Positions 20,267 through 29,782 are shown, numbered from the stretch's first letter. The stretch: DNA of 64,000 nt from Candidatus Woesearchaeota archaeon (GCA_016928155.1 JAFGLG010000005.1:124001-188000), one strand, 5' to 3'. Notes: generated from the letters alone by a model not told the origin. Made by a program: numbers and translations.

Positions 20267-20539
20267 ATGGATAATGAAGTAAGCCTGGAGAACAAGATAA
20301 TCATATCACTCAAGACAGCAACGCTACCTGATATGCTGACTGAAAGGCAGATTACCAAGCTGATGTCAGCAGGAGACCCGACCATCGAATACCAGAGGTC
20401 ACAATTTGAAGAGATAAGAAAAGCGAGCGATGCCATAATGATCATAACAAAAATCTACGGCGCTGATTCAAGAGAAGCAGACATCAGCCTGATGCACTTA
20501 CGACAGATAGAATCAATGTACCACGGGTGGATGGAATAG
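20267..20539 (+). CDS. Unknown small protein between tRNA-His and hisS
   Basis: 90 residues. The ribosome site GGAGG (20255-20259) lies only five bases after the tRNA 3' end, so the mRNA 5' end is probably made by tRNA processing. The protein is helical (MLTERQITKLMSAGDPTIEY, READISLMHLRQIESMYHGW). No motif is recognised. hisS follows with its own TATA box (CTTTATAAAC at about 20543). Confidence 0.55.
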   Translation: MDNEVSLENKIIISLKTATLPDMLTERQITKLMSAGDPTIEYQRSQFEEIRKASDAIMIITKIYGADSREADISLMHLRQIESMYHGWME

Positions 20540-20595
20540 CATCTTTATAAACACCCCAAAACATTTTTAAACAATACCGGCAGAAGGTGGGAGAA

Positions 20596-21894
20596 ATGAC
20601 TAAAATAAAGACCGAGACACCCAAAGGGATGCGCGACTTCCTGCCAGAAGAGATGATCAAGCGGGAATATGTCATGGAACGCATCAAGAAGATATTCGAG
20701 AAATACGGATTTGACCCCCTTGAGACACCTGCTGTAGAATATGCAGAAGTCCTTACAGGGAAGTACGGGGAGGATGAGAAGCTCATCTACAAATTCTTTG
20801 ATAAGGGCAACAGGGAGCTGGCGCTGCGCTATGACCTTACAGTACCGCTCGCAAGAGTCATGGCAGCAAATCCGAACCTCCCAAAGCCGTTCAAGAGATA
20901 CCATATCAGCAGGGTATGGAGATATGACAGGCCGCAGAAAGGGCGCTACAAGGAATTCTGGCAGTGCGACATCGACACCATAGGCAGCAAGTCCATGAAG
21001 GCAGATGCCGAGCTCATCGCAGTCATGACAGAAGTGATGAAGGAACTGGGATTCAAGAAATTCACAATCCAGATCAACAACAGGAAACTGCTCAATGGGA
21101 TAATGCTCTATTCGGGTCTCAAGACAGACAAGATAAAGGAAGCGCTCATCTCCCTCGACAAGATCAACAAGGTCGGAAAGCTGGGAGTCATCGAAGAGAT
21201 GAAGAACAGGGAGATAAAAGAAGAGAGCATCAACAAGATAATGGAGCTCATGGTAAAAGAAGGGAGCGATGAAGGCATACTGGCTGAGCTCAAGGACAAG
21301 GTCACAGATGCAGAGGGCATGGAAGGGCTCAAAGAGATGGAAGAGCTGCTTTCCATACTCAAGGAGATGGGCATAGACAAGATGTACAAGCTTGTGCTCT
21401 CGCTCGCAAGAGGACTTGATTACTACACTGGAACAATATTCGAGACAGTCGTGGAGGAACCAAGCATAGGATCCCTCACAGGAGGGGGCAGGTATGACAC
21501 GCTCATCGGAAGATTCTCAAACAATGACCTTCCAGCAGTCGGAACCAGCTTCGGGATCGAAAGGATAATAGATGTCATGAAAGAGCTCAGGATGGGGCTT
21601 CCTGAACAGAAGACCAAGTCAAAGGTGTTCGCAGTGAATGTGACACCTGATACAGAAAAGGATGTCAACAGGATAGTGAGCGACCTAAGGGCAGAAGGCA
21701 TCAGCGCCCAGAGCGACCTCATGGGAAGGCCGATAAGCAAGCAGATAAAATTCGCAGACAGCCTGGGCATACCATTTGTCGTCATAGTCGGGCCGGATGA
21801 GCTCAAGGAAGGCATGGTGAAGCTCAAGGACATGAAGACAGGAACAGAAGAGAACATCAAAGTCAGAGAGCTTGCAAAAAAACTTGGAATATAA
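20596..21894 (+). CDS. hisS: Histidyl-tRNA synthetase
   Basis: 432 residues from the ATG at 20596, which follows AAGGTGGGAGAA; a GTG nine bases earlier is part of that ribosome site. Class II motifs are clear: motif 2 with RYDLTVPLARV and YHISRVWRYDRPQKGR, the histidine-specific GLDYYTGTIFE, and motif 3 GGGRYDTLIGRF. The C-terminal anticodon-binding domain spans about residues 335-432. It charges the tRNA-His encoded just upstream. Confidence 0.97.
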   Translation: MTKIKTETPKGMRDFLPEEMIKREYVMERIKKIFEKYGFDPLETPAVEYAEVLTGKYGEDEKLIYKFFDKGNRELALRYDLTVPLARVMAANPNLPKPFKRYHISRVWRYDRPQKGRYKEFWQCDIDTIGSKSMKADAELIAVMTEVMKELGFKKFTIQINNRKLLNGIMLYSGLKTDKIKEALISLDKINKVGKLGVIEEMKNREIKEESINKIMELMVKEGSDEGILAELKDKVTDAEGMEGLKEMEELLSILKEMGIDKMYKLVLSLARGLDYYTGTIFETVVEEPSIGSLTGGGRYDTLIGRFSNNDLPAVGTSFGIERIIDVMKELRMGLPEQKTKSKVFAVNVTPDTEKDVNRIVSDLRAEGISAQSDLMGRPISKQIKFADSLGIPFVVIVGPDELKEGMVKLKDMKTGTEENIKVRELAKKLGI

Positions 21895-21907
21895 GAAGAA
21901 AGAATTC

Positions 21908-22798
21908 TCACTTTGTCAATACTTCGCATCCACCCCCTGTGACAAGCACAGTGTGCTCTGCCTGGCTGACCAGGCCCTTTGCCTTGTCATTGAGAGGAGG
22001 ATAAAGCCTGAGAATGCCTTTCTCAGTCAGTTCTTTCAGGGCAAAATTCACCTTGAAGTAAGGCATCTTCCTTGTGAGCCACCTTGTGGTGAAAGGGAGC
22101 CCATTGAACTTCTCAATCTCCCTGAGGACCAGCCGGGTTATTGGGCTGCGCACAGGTTTCTTATCTTCAATCATAAAAATCTCAGCAGAGTCCCCCTCCA
22201 CAACCATGCCCTGCCCGTCTGTTGCAAAAGGCTCGATGGCAAAGACCATCCCCTCCTCCACACAGGTATCATCTCCATTGTCATAATTAGGGATCTGCGG
22301 AGCGGTGTGCACTGAGAACCTCCCGACACCATGGCCGGAAAGGTTCTTGATAGGCACATAGCCATACCCCACTATCGAATCCTGAATAACCTTTCCTATG
22401 GCGCCGAGAGTCACGCCCGGCTTTATTATCCTGATGGCATTTTTCAGGGCTTCCTCAGAAGCAGCGACGAGCTTAGAATGAGAACCGAGGTCAATGGTCA
22501 CAGCAGTGTCTGCCACATAACCATCGACATGCGCGCCAAGGTCAAGCTTCAGAACATCCCCTGTGCTGAACAATGTCCCATCATTCGGACCAGGGCAGTT
22601 ATGGGCGGCAGTATGATTGAAAGATATCTGGACAGGAAAGGCCATATCTCCCCCAAGCCCGACAATCTTTTCTTCAATAAGGTCAGTGACTTCCCTCAGG
22701 GAAGCGCCGACCCTTATCAGGCCCTTACCATATTCCCTTGCCCCGGCAGTGATCCTGCCTGCTTCCCTGAATCTCTCCAGCTCTTCATCAGAATACAT
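21908..22798 (-). CDS. map: Methionine aminopeptidase, type II
   Basis: 296 residues. Metal ligands are visible in LDLGAHVDGYVADTAV (two Asp), GHGVGRF (His), FAIEPFAT (Glu) and QAEHTVLV (Glu). The insertion before the last ligand is typical of type II, the archaeal and eukaryotic form. It removes the initiator Met from new proteins, including the Ntn-type amidotransferase and SRAP protein encoded here, which need Cys2 free. It starts one base after the stop of the debranching enzyme gene, so it is the last gene of that operon. Confidence 0.96.
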   Translation of the reverse strand: MYSDEELERFREAGRITAGAREYGKGLIRVGASLREVTDLIEEKIVGLGGDMAFPVQISFNHTAAHNCPGPNDGTLFSTGDVLKLDLGAHVDGYVADTAVTIDLGSHSKLVAASEEALKNAIRIIKPGVTLGAIGKVIQDSIVGYGYVPIKNLSGHGVGRFSVHTAPQIPNYDNGDDTCVEEGMVFAIEPFATDGQGMVVEGDSAEIFMIEDKKPVRSPITRLVLREIEKFNGLPFTTRWLTRKMPYFKVNFALKELTEKGILRLYPPLNDKAKGLVSQAEHTVLVTGGGCEVLTK

Positions 22799-24706
22799 TC
22801 ACACCACGACCAAATCCGCTTCCTTATTTCTCCCGTTATCTCTCTCTTCTTTTCTCTCTTTATTTCTCTCCATATTCCTCTTTTTATTTTTCCTGATGAC
22901 ATGAATAAGCTCAATCAACATGGCACTGCTCCATGCCTGCGAGAAGCACCCCCTGCTCTCAAGCCTTGAAGCAGAGCTTATCTCGGCATGGTGGCCGATC
23001 GCACCTGAATACAATATCTCATTAGTTGATGCACTGACAATCCTGTCAATCTTTTCCTGATAATACTTACTATCTACCTGATGCATGCAAAGGGCTGCAA
23101 GGTTGTTTATCCAGAACCAGGAATCACCGCGATGATAGCTCATGTTGTCAGTGCCTGTATGGGTGTCCCTGAAGAGCGGATGGTCCTTCTCTATCGTGGA
23201 TATGCCGCCCCATCCCAACCAGAGCTTGTCCAGAGCACTGTCAAAGATCCTTTTCCATTCTGCTTTCGAGAAAAGCTTCGGATATATGTAGTATGTAAGG
23301 AAAACATTCGGCCTCTGGGTCATGTCATCAATGCCATCAGCAAGCCTGCCATCCTTGAAGAACTCCTGCCTGATCTTCTTCTTCAAAGAATCCCTCTGGC
23401 TCTTCGCAACATTCGGCATCTTGAGGATCTCAGAGAGCTTGATCCAAAAATCAAACATGCAGAGTGTCAGGGCCTGTATCTCAATCCTCACACCAGATCT
23501 CGCATCCTGGCCGCCGATATGCGTATCCATCCAGGTCTCAAGCTCCTTGTTCCATATCAGGCCATCGACAGCATATGTGTTGAAGAGCTGTGAGATGCTC
23601 TTCTCGAGCTTTTCCTTGATAACATAGAGCTCAGGGAGGCTCAGGTATATCTTCATGTCATCGCGCATATCAAGATGTCTAAGGAAATCAGACAGTCTCC
23701 TGAAAAGCCACCCTACACCATCGGCATTGCCCAGCTTGGCATCTGGTTTCCTGTTCGGGAGCCTTCCATCAGGAAGCAACGCCCTCAGATGATCAAACAG
23801 GACTCGCTTCACAAGACTAAGCTTGTTCGACAATATCATTGAACCTAAAGAAATGGTCTCATCCCTTGTCCAGAACTGGAAAAACCAGGGAAGACCTGCA
23901 TATATCCCTGTCCTGCCATCAACTGTGCAGAGCAGGGAATCAAGAGAGTACTGCGCGCATGCAAGAGCAAAATCCTGTTCAGAAGACGGAGAGCCGAGCA
24001 TCACATCATAATACTGCTCTTCTCTTGCCTTCAAGCCATTGATGTTGGCGAATACAAAATCCGCCTCCTTGAGAGCCTTCTCCCTGTCCAATGAGAAAGA
24101 AAAGACAAAGTTCTTCCCGATGATGGAGAGCGCCCTGTACACATACCATTCATGATGAGAATCTTTCCTCTGCCGCTCATACTCATAGCCCTCCTTGATC
24201 CACTCGTTGATCATGTCAAATTGCCCTGAATCAGACCTTATCGCAAGATAAGCCTCATACTTCTTCTGGTCACCGACATGTTTTGTGAACCTCACGAGGA
24301 TGGTGTCCCTCACCTTCTCAATATCATATGCTCTCCCCCATTCATCATAATCATATATCTGCCTCATATCAAGGTCTATGATTACCTCCTGCTCCCTGTC
24401 AAGCTGATAGACAAATGAATCATGATTCCGGGGCATGAAAAAAGACTCGGTGAGATTCTTCCTCTTCCTTCTCACCTGGCAGAACTGGTTTATGACCTCC
24501 TCAACAGGCTCTTCAGACGGTATCAGATTAGACACCACCTTGTACATACTCCACCTGTCATTGCAGAAAAATCCATTATATTTGGTGTAAGGCAGCTCAG
24601 AGAAAAGCATGAATGCACCTGTGCGGTTAGTCATGATGAATGAGCTGTCACTCCCTTCCACCTGCTTCGATATCTTCTTCCCCTTCAGCGAATGTGATAT
24701 CCTCAT
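22799..24706 (-). CDS. Amylo-alpha-1,6-glucosidase (glycogen debranching enzyme family)
   Basis: 635 residues. The N-terminal domain (residues 24-45, FIMTNRTGAFML) fits the GDE_N pattern. The catalytic (alpha/alpha)6 barrel has LPWFFQFWTRDETISLGSMI, PDGRLPNR and, near the end, RGCFSQAWSSAMLIEL, the conserved GDE_C signature. It would hydrolyse alpha-1,6 branches of glycogen-like glucan. The last 35 residues are a low-complexity charged tail (KKRNMERNKERKEERDN) encoded by a polypyrimidine tract on the plus strand. It overlaps the HAD gene by four bases. Confidence 0.85.
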   Translation of the reverse strand: MRISHSLKGKKISKQVEGSDSSFIMTNRTGAFMLFSELPYTKYNGFFCNDRWSMYKVVSNLIPSEEPVEEVINQFCQVRRKRKNLTESFFMPRNHDSFVYQLDREQEVIIDLDMRQIYDYDEWGRAYDIEKVRDTILVRFTKHVGDQKKYEAYLAIRSDSGQFDMINEWIKEGYEYERQRKDSHHEWYVYRALSIIGKNFVFSFSLDREKALKEADFVFANINGLKAREEQYYDVMLGSPSSEQDFALACAQYSLDSLLCTVDGRTGIYAGLPWFFQFWTRDETISLGSMILSNKLSLVKRVLFDHLRALLPDGRLPNRKPDAKLGNADGVGWLFRRLSDFLRHLDMRDDMKIYLSLPELYVIKEKLEKSISQLFNTYAVDGLIWNKELETWMDTHIGGQDARSGVRIEIQALTLCMFDFWIKLSEILKMPNVAKSQRDSLKKKIRQEFFKDGRLADGIDDMTQRPNVFLTYYIYPKLFSKAEWKRIFDSALDKLWLGWGGISTIEKDHPLFRDTHTGTDNMSYHRGDSWFWINNLAALCMHQVDSKYYQEKIDRIVSASTNEILYSGAIGHHAEISSASRLESRGCFSQAWSSAMLIELIHVIRKNKKRNMERNKERKEERDNGRNKEADLVVV

Positions 24707-25368
24707 ATGCTCATCACGCTCACAAGAGCCAAAAGGCTCTTCATGTCCCTTATCTCATCGAAATTCTCAATTATGATATCAGCCCTGCCCAGCTTCCTGG
24801 CGCTGACTGAAGTAGGCACACCTATGCAGAACATCCCGGCAGATTTCGCAGCCTCAACACCAGAGGGAGAGTCCTCTATGACAACACAATCATCAGGATG
24901 GACACCGAGCCTCTTGGCTGCCTTCAGATAGATCTCCGGATCAGGCTTTGACCTCTTGATGTCCTCTGCTGTAAGGACAGCGTCAAATAATCCCTTGATC
25001 CCTAGCTTGCTTATCATCAGTGTTGCCTCTTTCAATTCAGAACCAGTAGCAAGAGCCAGCTTGAACTTTCCATGCAATGACCTCAAGAACCCCACAGAGC
25101 CAGGGACAGGGAAAAGATCATCCTTTGCCAGCGCAAGAAATAACCTGTGCTTCTTCGCAATAAGCTTCCTGACATCAGCCTTCAAGCTGAAATGACCCAA
25201 TAAGTTTGCCATTCCGACCTTATCTGAAAGGCCCAGGACAAGCCTGTCATAAACAGCCTGATCCAACACTTTCCCATGATCCGCAAAGACAGCGCTGAAT
25301 GCCCTGAAATGCAGCTTCTCGCTGTCTGCCAATACATTGTCCAGATCAAAAATCACAGCCCTTATCAT
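24703..25368 (-). CDS. HAD-superfamily sugar phosphatase/phosphomutase (PgmB-like)
   Basis: 221 residues. Motif I is DLDNVLADS (Asp8, Asp10), motif II ATGSELKEA, motif III with KPDPEIYLKAA, motif IV VIEDSPSGVEAAKSAG. Cap and size match beta-phosphoglucomutase and 2-deoxyglucose-6-phosphatase relatives. The fourth residue of motif I is Asn instead of the common Gly. Four-base overlaps on both sides place it between the phosphohexomutase and the debranching enzyme, so a sugar-phosphate substrate is likely. Confidence 0.85.
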   Translation of the reverse strand: MIRAVIFDLDNVLADSEKLHFRAFSAVFADHGKVLDQAVYDRLVLGLSDKVGMANLLGHFSLKADVRKLIAKKHRLFLALAKDDLFPVPGSVGFLRSLHGKFKLALATGSELKEATLMISKLGIKGLFDAVLTAEDIKRSKPDPEIYLKAAKRLGVHPDDCVVIEDSPSGVEAAKSAGMFCIGVPTSVSARKLGRADIIIENFDEIRDMKSLLALVSVMSI

Positions 25369-26693
25369 TTTCCCTCAATGATACCGATTATCATTGACCT
25401 CTTCTCCTCCAGTATCACCTTGTTGTCAGCCTCAATCCTCAGCCTGACAAGAGGTTCTGTATTCGATTTCCTCAGGCTGAACCACCAATCATCATATTCG
25501 ATGTACACACCGTCGATGTCAGAGCTCCTGCCGTCAGAGAAAGCAGACTTGACCCTGCTGAGAACCATGTCTGCATCATCAACCACCATGTTTATCTCTT
25601 CAGTATGCGCGTACCTGTCGATCGGAGCAATGAGCTCAGAAAGCCTGCGCCCGCTCTTTGCCAGTATCGCCAATGCCTTGACAGAGCAGAACAGACCGTC
25701 GTCAATGCAGAAATTATCCCTGAACATGACATGACCTGAGAATTCCCCTGCAAGGATGCCTCCCTCATTGACAAGCTTCTCCTTGTAGAAAGGGTTTCCC
25801 ACCCTCATCTTTATCGGGATGCCACCATCCTTCCTGACATCTTCCTCCACTGCTTTTGAAAACCTCAGGTCATAATACACCTTTTCGCCCTGATGATGCT
25901 TCAGCTCATCAGAAGCCAGCAGGGCAAGAAGCATGTCCGGGAAAACCAGTTCCCCTTTCTCGTCGACAAACTGGCACCTGTCAGCATCACCATCAAAGAA
26001 AATGCCGCAATCGGCCTTCTCCATTACAACCCTCTTCTGGAGATCCCTGAAATTCCCGATCTCATGAGGATTAGCCGGATGATTCGGGAAAGACATGTCC
26101 ATCTCAGGATACATGTGGATCGCCTCCACAGGCAAGGAATCGAACAGGGGCCTGGCAGTCAGGGCACCCATGCCATTGCCGTAATCAAACACAATCTTAA
26201 GATCCCTGATGCCTTCTGCAAATCCTTTCACATGATCAAGATAATCCTTAAGCACATCCTTCTGATTGATACTGCCTTTTCTTGCATCATCAAAACTGCC
26301 CTTCTCGACCAGTCCCCTGATCTGATCAATGCTGTCTGAATGCATCTGGACACCCTTAGGCCTTATGAGCTTGAATGCATTATACTGCGCCGGGTTGTGA
26401 GAGGCGCTTATCATGATGCCGCCTGAGTAATTGAAATTGGCAACAGAGAAGCTCAGCATAGGTGTGGTCACGAGCCCTATATCAACAACATCAGCACCCT
26501 GGTCAGTTATCCCATCAGTCAAGGCCTTGAACAATGAGGGTGATGATCCCCGCATATCCCTGCCAACAACAACTGAATCACACTTCAGAAATGCAACAAA
26601 TGCCCTGCCTATCTTATATGCGAGCCTCTCATCAAGCTCAACAGGGTACACGCCCCTTATATCATATGCTTTGAATACAGATATCCAAATCAC
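25365..26693 (-). CDS. Phosphomannomutase/phosphoglucomutase
   Basis: 442 residues, GTG start. Family signatures: FKAYDIRG at the N-terminus, the phosphoserine loop MISASHNPAQYN, the metal loop GDADRCQF, sugar-binding GEFSGHVMF and phosphate-binding KSNTEPLVRLRIEA. It interconverts hexose 1- and 6-phosphates for glycan or glycogen metabolism. It is the first gene of a four-gene coupled operon. The upstream 195 bases hold AT-rich short repeats and probably its promoter. No ATG fits the N-terminus; GTG at 26693 is the best start. Confidence 0.93.
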   Translation of the reverse strand: MIWISVFKAYDIRGVYPVELDERLAYKIGRAFVAFLKCDSVVVGRDMRGSSPSLFKALTDGITDQGADVVDIGLVTTPMLSFSVANFNYSGGIMISASHNPAQYNAFKLIRPKGVQMHSDSIDQIRGLVEKGSFDDARKGSINQKDVLKDYLDHVKGFAEGIRDLKIVFDYGNGMGALTARPLFDSLPVEAIHMYPEMDMSFPNHPANPHEIGNFRDLQKRVVMEKADCGIFFDGDADRCQFVDEKGELVFPDMLLALLASDELKHHQGEKVYYDLRFSKAVEEDVRKDGGIPIKMRVGNPFYKEKLVNEGGILAGEFSGHVMFRDNFCIDDGLFCSVKALAILAKSGRRLSELIAPIDRYAHTEEINMVVDDADMVLSRVKSAFSDGRSSDIDGVYIEYDDWWFSLRKSNTEPLVRLRIEADNKVILEEKRSMIIGIIEGK

Positions 26694-26846
26694 CTCACTG
26701 CATGGTCAGATAATACAAATGATACAAATAATGCATATGATGCAGATATTTGATATTATAAAACTTTCTATTTAAATAGAGTGTGTGTCACTACTGAAGA
26801 AAAATAAATCAATCAGAAATCATTTCGGTATCAGATATTATTCTGT

Positions 26847-26872
26847 AATATCATTTCACAATATCATTTCAC
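26847..26872. repeat. 13-base tandem repeat in intergenic DNA
   Basis: AATATCATTTCAC occurs twice head to tail, followed by two partial copies (AATACTATTTTGC, AATTCATTTCG) that run into the end of the lipoprotein gene. It appears to be a slippage product. The gap lies between two divergent or tail-to-head minus-strand units and holds nothing else clear. Confidence 0.6.
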
Positions 26873-26888
26873 AATACTATTTTGCAAT

Positions 26889-27476
26889 TCATTTCGTGAG
26901 ATTCAAGGAGAATTCCTGATGATCTATGGCCTGCTCTTCACCATCAATCCTCGCAGAAACATCATATTTGCACGACATCTCATTAACAGCAGAGAAGTCA
27001 GCTAACTTGAACTCGAAGTTGAAAGCAGCGAACCCGCCTGGGAACATCCTGGAGACATACACCCTCTGCTTCGGGAAGGTAATATCCTTGTAATCCACCA
27101 GAAGCCAAAGGCCGCCATAGGTCTTGATATAAACCCCGTTATTTGCACAAAAAAGAGCTGGAGTGACCAACTGCATCTCCTGGTCCCCTGCATTATCAAT
27201 CCTGAACTGGACATAAAGATTCTTATCAATATCACATGTGTAATCAGCCTGATTTGAACATGAACAGGCTTTGTCAGAACACAGCTTGCCATCACCCATG
27301 TAATAAATAGTATCAGTGGGACAGAGATCACAGGCTTCTGCAGGAGGAGGAGTCTCATTCTTTGGCTCTTGCTTTGCTGGAGCAGGAGGGACATATGGCT
27401 GAGCATCATCTGTAGAAAAATAATCAACAACCTTTGTGCATCCTCCGACAAGCATAGCAGCAACTAGGACAAACAA
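26889..27476 (-). CDS. Cys-rich lipoprotein
   Basis: 195 residues, apparently with a TTG start (no in-frame ATG precedes the signal peptide). The signal MFVLVAAMLVGGC ends in a lipobox with Cys13. A Pro/Lys linker (PPAPAKQEPKNETPPP) separates the anchor from a domain with CDLCPTDTIYYMGDGKLCSD and a beta-rich C-terminus (VSRMFPGGFAAFNFEF). The lipoprotein at 31518 has a comparable two-part design. Surface-located; function unknown. Confidence 0.7.
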   Translation of the reverse strand: MFVLVAAMLVGGCTKVVDYFSTDDAQPYVPPAPAKQEPKNETPPPAEACDLCPTDTIYYMGDGKLCSDKACSCSNQADYTCDIDKNLYVQFRIDNAGDQEMQLVTPALFCANNGVYIKTYGGLWLLVDYKDITFPKQRVYVSRMFPGGFAAFNFEFKLADFSAVNEMSCKYDVSARIDGEEQAIDHQEFSLNLTK

Positions 27477-27572
27477 AACATACCTGAAAAAATATCTATG
27501 GTGATCGATTGTATCCCTCTTTTAACACTCTGATGGATTAATTATTTAAATAGTTATTGATACTGGGCATCC

Positions 27573-28337
27573 ATGGACAAGAAGATCGGACAGAATTTCC
27601 TCAAGAACACTGATATCGCAGGAAAAATAGTGAAGGCTCTTGAGCTCAAAAAGGGAGAGAATGTGCTGGAGATAGGCCCAGGAAAAGGAATCCTGACAAG
27701 GATAGTCTCAAGAACAAACAAGATCACAGGGGTAGAGCTGGACAAAAGCCTGGAGCTGCATATCCCAAACACAGATATCATCTATGGCAACTTCCTCGAG
27801 ACAGAGCTTGATGGGTTCGACAAGATAATCTCAAACCTGCCCTATGACATAACAGAGCCCTTCTTTGTCAGGCTGAAGAGCATGAGATTCAAGAAAGGTG
27901 TGTTCATGATCGGAGAGAACTTCTATGGGATCATCAAAGACAGGATCGGCAGGATGGGAAACATGATATGGGCTTATTTCGATGTCGAGCATATCATGGA
28001 AGTAAGCAAGAAGGAATTCTACCCACAGCCCAAGACCAGATCCGATGTGATATCTGTCATCCCGATCCCAAAGCAGGACATCAAGGAAAGCAAAAGGAGA
28101 TTCTACAGAGAGATATTTGACCAGGATGACAAAAAGCTCAAGAATGCACTGCGGGAAGCCCTGACAAGGATAGGCATGACAAAAAGAGAAGCAAAAGAGG
28201 ATATCGGAAAACACTTCCTGCCAACACTTGATTTCTCTGAAAAAAAAGTGGATATGCTGAGCAACAGCGAGATGCAGAGATTAGATGGATGCATAACAAA
28301 AGCGATAAAAAACAAAAAAATCAATATCTCCTCCTGA
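27573..28337 (+). CDS. ksgA: rRNA adenine dimethyltransferase KsgA/Dim1
   Basis: 254 residues. The N-terminal KKIGQNFLKNTDIAGKIV is the family's substrate-loop signature; ENVLEIGPGKGILT binds S-adenosylmethionine; ISNLPYDITEPFFVRL is the catalytic NLPY motif. It dimethylates the two adjacent adenosines at the 3' end of 16S rRNA during small-subunit maturation. The TATA-like TTATTTAAAT is 25-30 bases upstream. Its 3' end overlaps the convergent LTD gene by 17 bases. Confidence 0.95.
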   Translation: MDKKIGQNFLKNTDIAGKIVKALELKKGENVLEIGPGKGILTRIVSRTNKITGVELDKSLELHIPNTDIIYGNFLETELDGFDKIISNLPYDITEPFFVRLKSMRFKKGVFMIGENFYGIIKDRIGRMGNMIWAYFDVEHIMEVSKKEFYPQPKTRSDVISVIPIPKQDIKESKRRFYREIFDQDDKKLKNALREALTRIGMTKREAKEDIGKHFLPTLDFSEKKVDMLSNSEMQRLDGCITKAIKNKKINISS

Positions 28338-28944
28338 CTGCAAAAAATACGAGAATACAGCAAGTGAAAGTGAACAAGGCAGTCAGCAATGAGAACTCCG
28401 GAGCCTGGCTCGATACAGAATTCAAGTAACCCGGGGTTCCGCCATTCTCAGTTGATTCAAGCCACGACGTGCTGGCATTATTGTCCAGAGAAGCATCAAT
28501 GAGCTCCAATGTATAATTGCTGGCACCGCCCCATGAGCTGTTGTAGAACACAGAGTCCATGACCAAATCTGATGCATCCCTCATCTCCAGGAGCTCTCCT
28601 GTGTTTGACAGGGAGCTCCATGTGGAATCAAAAAGTGTTCCTGAGAATGAAGGGAAATCCAGCAGGAACTGGTCAGCATCATCAGTGATTATAGCGTATG
28701 AACCGGCAGGAAGAGTGCCTGAGCCCTGGATTAGTGTAAGGGAATGAGCTGATCCACCCTCGTAGAACCTGAACCCTGTCATGTCGACAGAGGTCTGCTC
28801 ATTGAAGAGCTCCACCCATTCATGACCTGAATCAGTGCCTGCCGGATCATACATAATCTCGTTTATCACGAGAGCATGAACAAAACCTGCAAATAATATC
28901 ATTGAAAACACAAAAATCAGCATCTTCAGTCTTGGTTTTATCAT
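28321..28944 (-). CDS. Lamin-tail-domain surface protein with PEF-type sorting tail
   Basis: 207 residues from the ATG at 28944 (ribosome site GGGTGAT). A signal peptide ends near FAGFVHA. The LTD domain follows: LVINEIMYDPAGTDSGHEWV, VELFNE, GSYAIITDDADQF, ENGGTPGYLNS, all hallmarks of the family. The C-terminus is PEF, a 20-residue hydrophobic span and RRRY, matching the tripartite PEF-CTERM design recognised by archaeosortases. The protein is probably cell-surface anchored. No archaeosortase is in this window. Confidence 0.85.
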   Translation of the reverse strand: MIKPRLKMLIFVFSMILFAGFVHALVINEIMYDPAGTDSGHEWVELFNEQTSVDMTGFRFYEGGSAHSLTLIQGSGTLPAGSYAIITDDADQFLLDFPSFSGTLFDSTWSSLSNTGELLEMRDASDLVMDSVFYNSSWGGASNYTLELIDASLDNNASTSWLESTENGGTPGYLNSVSSQAPEFSLLTALFTFTCCILVFFAVRRRY

Positions 28945-29099
28945 AAAATCACCCTTGAAAATCAAAAGGCATGGGATTTAATATCCTTTTCTGGCCAGAA
29001 TCCAGAAAGGTTTTCCTGATATGGGAAACCCTCTGTCTGCTGTGAAATTATTCTGGAAAAAATCCCGAAAATCAGAAGTTCTCCGGAAAACGTGCCGTC

Positions 29100-29525
29100 T
29101 CAACGCATCATCCTCGCCAAAAAGACAGAAAGGACAGAGATGAAAAAAACTGATGATAACGCCGACAAGAACAATGAAATGATCCTGAGGAAATCCTGCG
29201 TAAAACTCACAAAAAGGCCATGCGGCAGAAAGGCAGGAGATATCAGTAGCATGAGCAGGATCGAGATGACATACGGATTCATGCCGAATCTGGCAATCGG
29301 GATTGACCGGGTGCATATCAATGCAGATGATATTATCAGGATACTCGCAGACAATATCAGCATATGGAACCTGACAGGGAAGATGCCTTTGATGAACAAC
29401 CACAGCAGCCAGCAGAAAATTCCGGAGTGCGATACAACAAGGAAATCCTTCACCTTCTCCTTCATGAGCAGCCTGCCGAGGACAAGCAGAGAGACCAGGA
29501 AGAGAGCTGAGACAATGTATATCAA
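29100..29525 (-). CDS. Unknown multi-pass membrane protein
   Basis: 141 residues with four or five hydrophobic spans (MIYIVSALFLVSLLVLGRLL, LILSASILIISSALI, VISILLMLLISPAFL, ISLFLSALSSVFFISVLSVF). The TTG start overlaps the stop of the upstream small membrane gene. No family is recognised. The two genes form a pair that could encode subunits of one complex. Confidence 0.6.
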   Translation of the reverse strand: MIYIVSALFLVSLLVLGRLLMKEKVKDFLVVSHSGIFCWLLWLFIKGIFPVRFHMLILSASILIISSALICTRSIPIARFGMNPYVISILLMLLISPAFLPHGLFVSFTQDFLRIISLFLSALSSVFFISVLSVFLARMMR

Positions 29526-29698
29526 GCGAACCCACCGACAAAACCCTTGATGAGAATCAGCAGAACAATGAAGCCTGATGACAAGACTATATGGAGGAAG
29601 AGCCTTGAGGAATCCTCACCACCCCTGCGGACCTGCAGGAGCTCGACTGCCACGGATACCAGCACCAGATAGACAAGACAATATGCTTCAGGAGACAT
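29522..29698 (-). CDS. Small membrane protein
   Basis: 58 residues from the ATG at 29698, preceded by AGGTG 12 bases upstream; a GTG at 29713 is the alternative. Two hydrophobic spans (AYCLVYLVLVSVAVELLQV and LHIVLSSGFIVLLILI) flank a short basic and acidic loop. It overlaps the larger membrane gene downstream by four bases. Function unknown. Confidence 0.55.
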   Translation of the reverse strand: MSPEAYCLVYLVLVSVAVELLQVRRGGEDSSRLFLHIVLSSGFIVLLILIKGFVGGFA

Positions 29699-29782
29699 GG
29701 ATATATCAATCACCTATGGATTCATTAATCTTAGGCATGAAAAACCGGAAATTTTTTATATCTGGGATGCCAGGATCATGAC

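Noticed and set aside
22331-22969. Open frame of 212 codons on the plus strand
   Set aside because: It runs antisense across the methionine aminopeptidase and debranching enzyme genes, which are strongly supported; its translation has no family features.
28978-29541. Open frame of 187 codons on the minus strand
   Set aside because: It overlaps the better-supported membrane gene at 29100-29525 in another frame and encodes a Cys/His-rich jumble without hydrophobic pattern.
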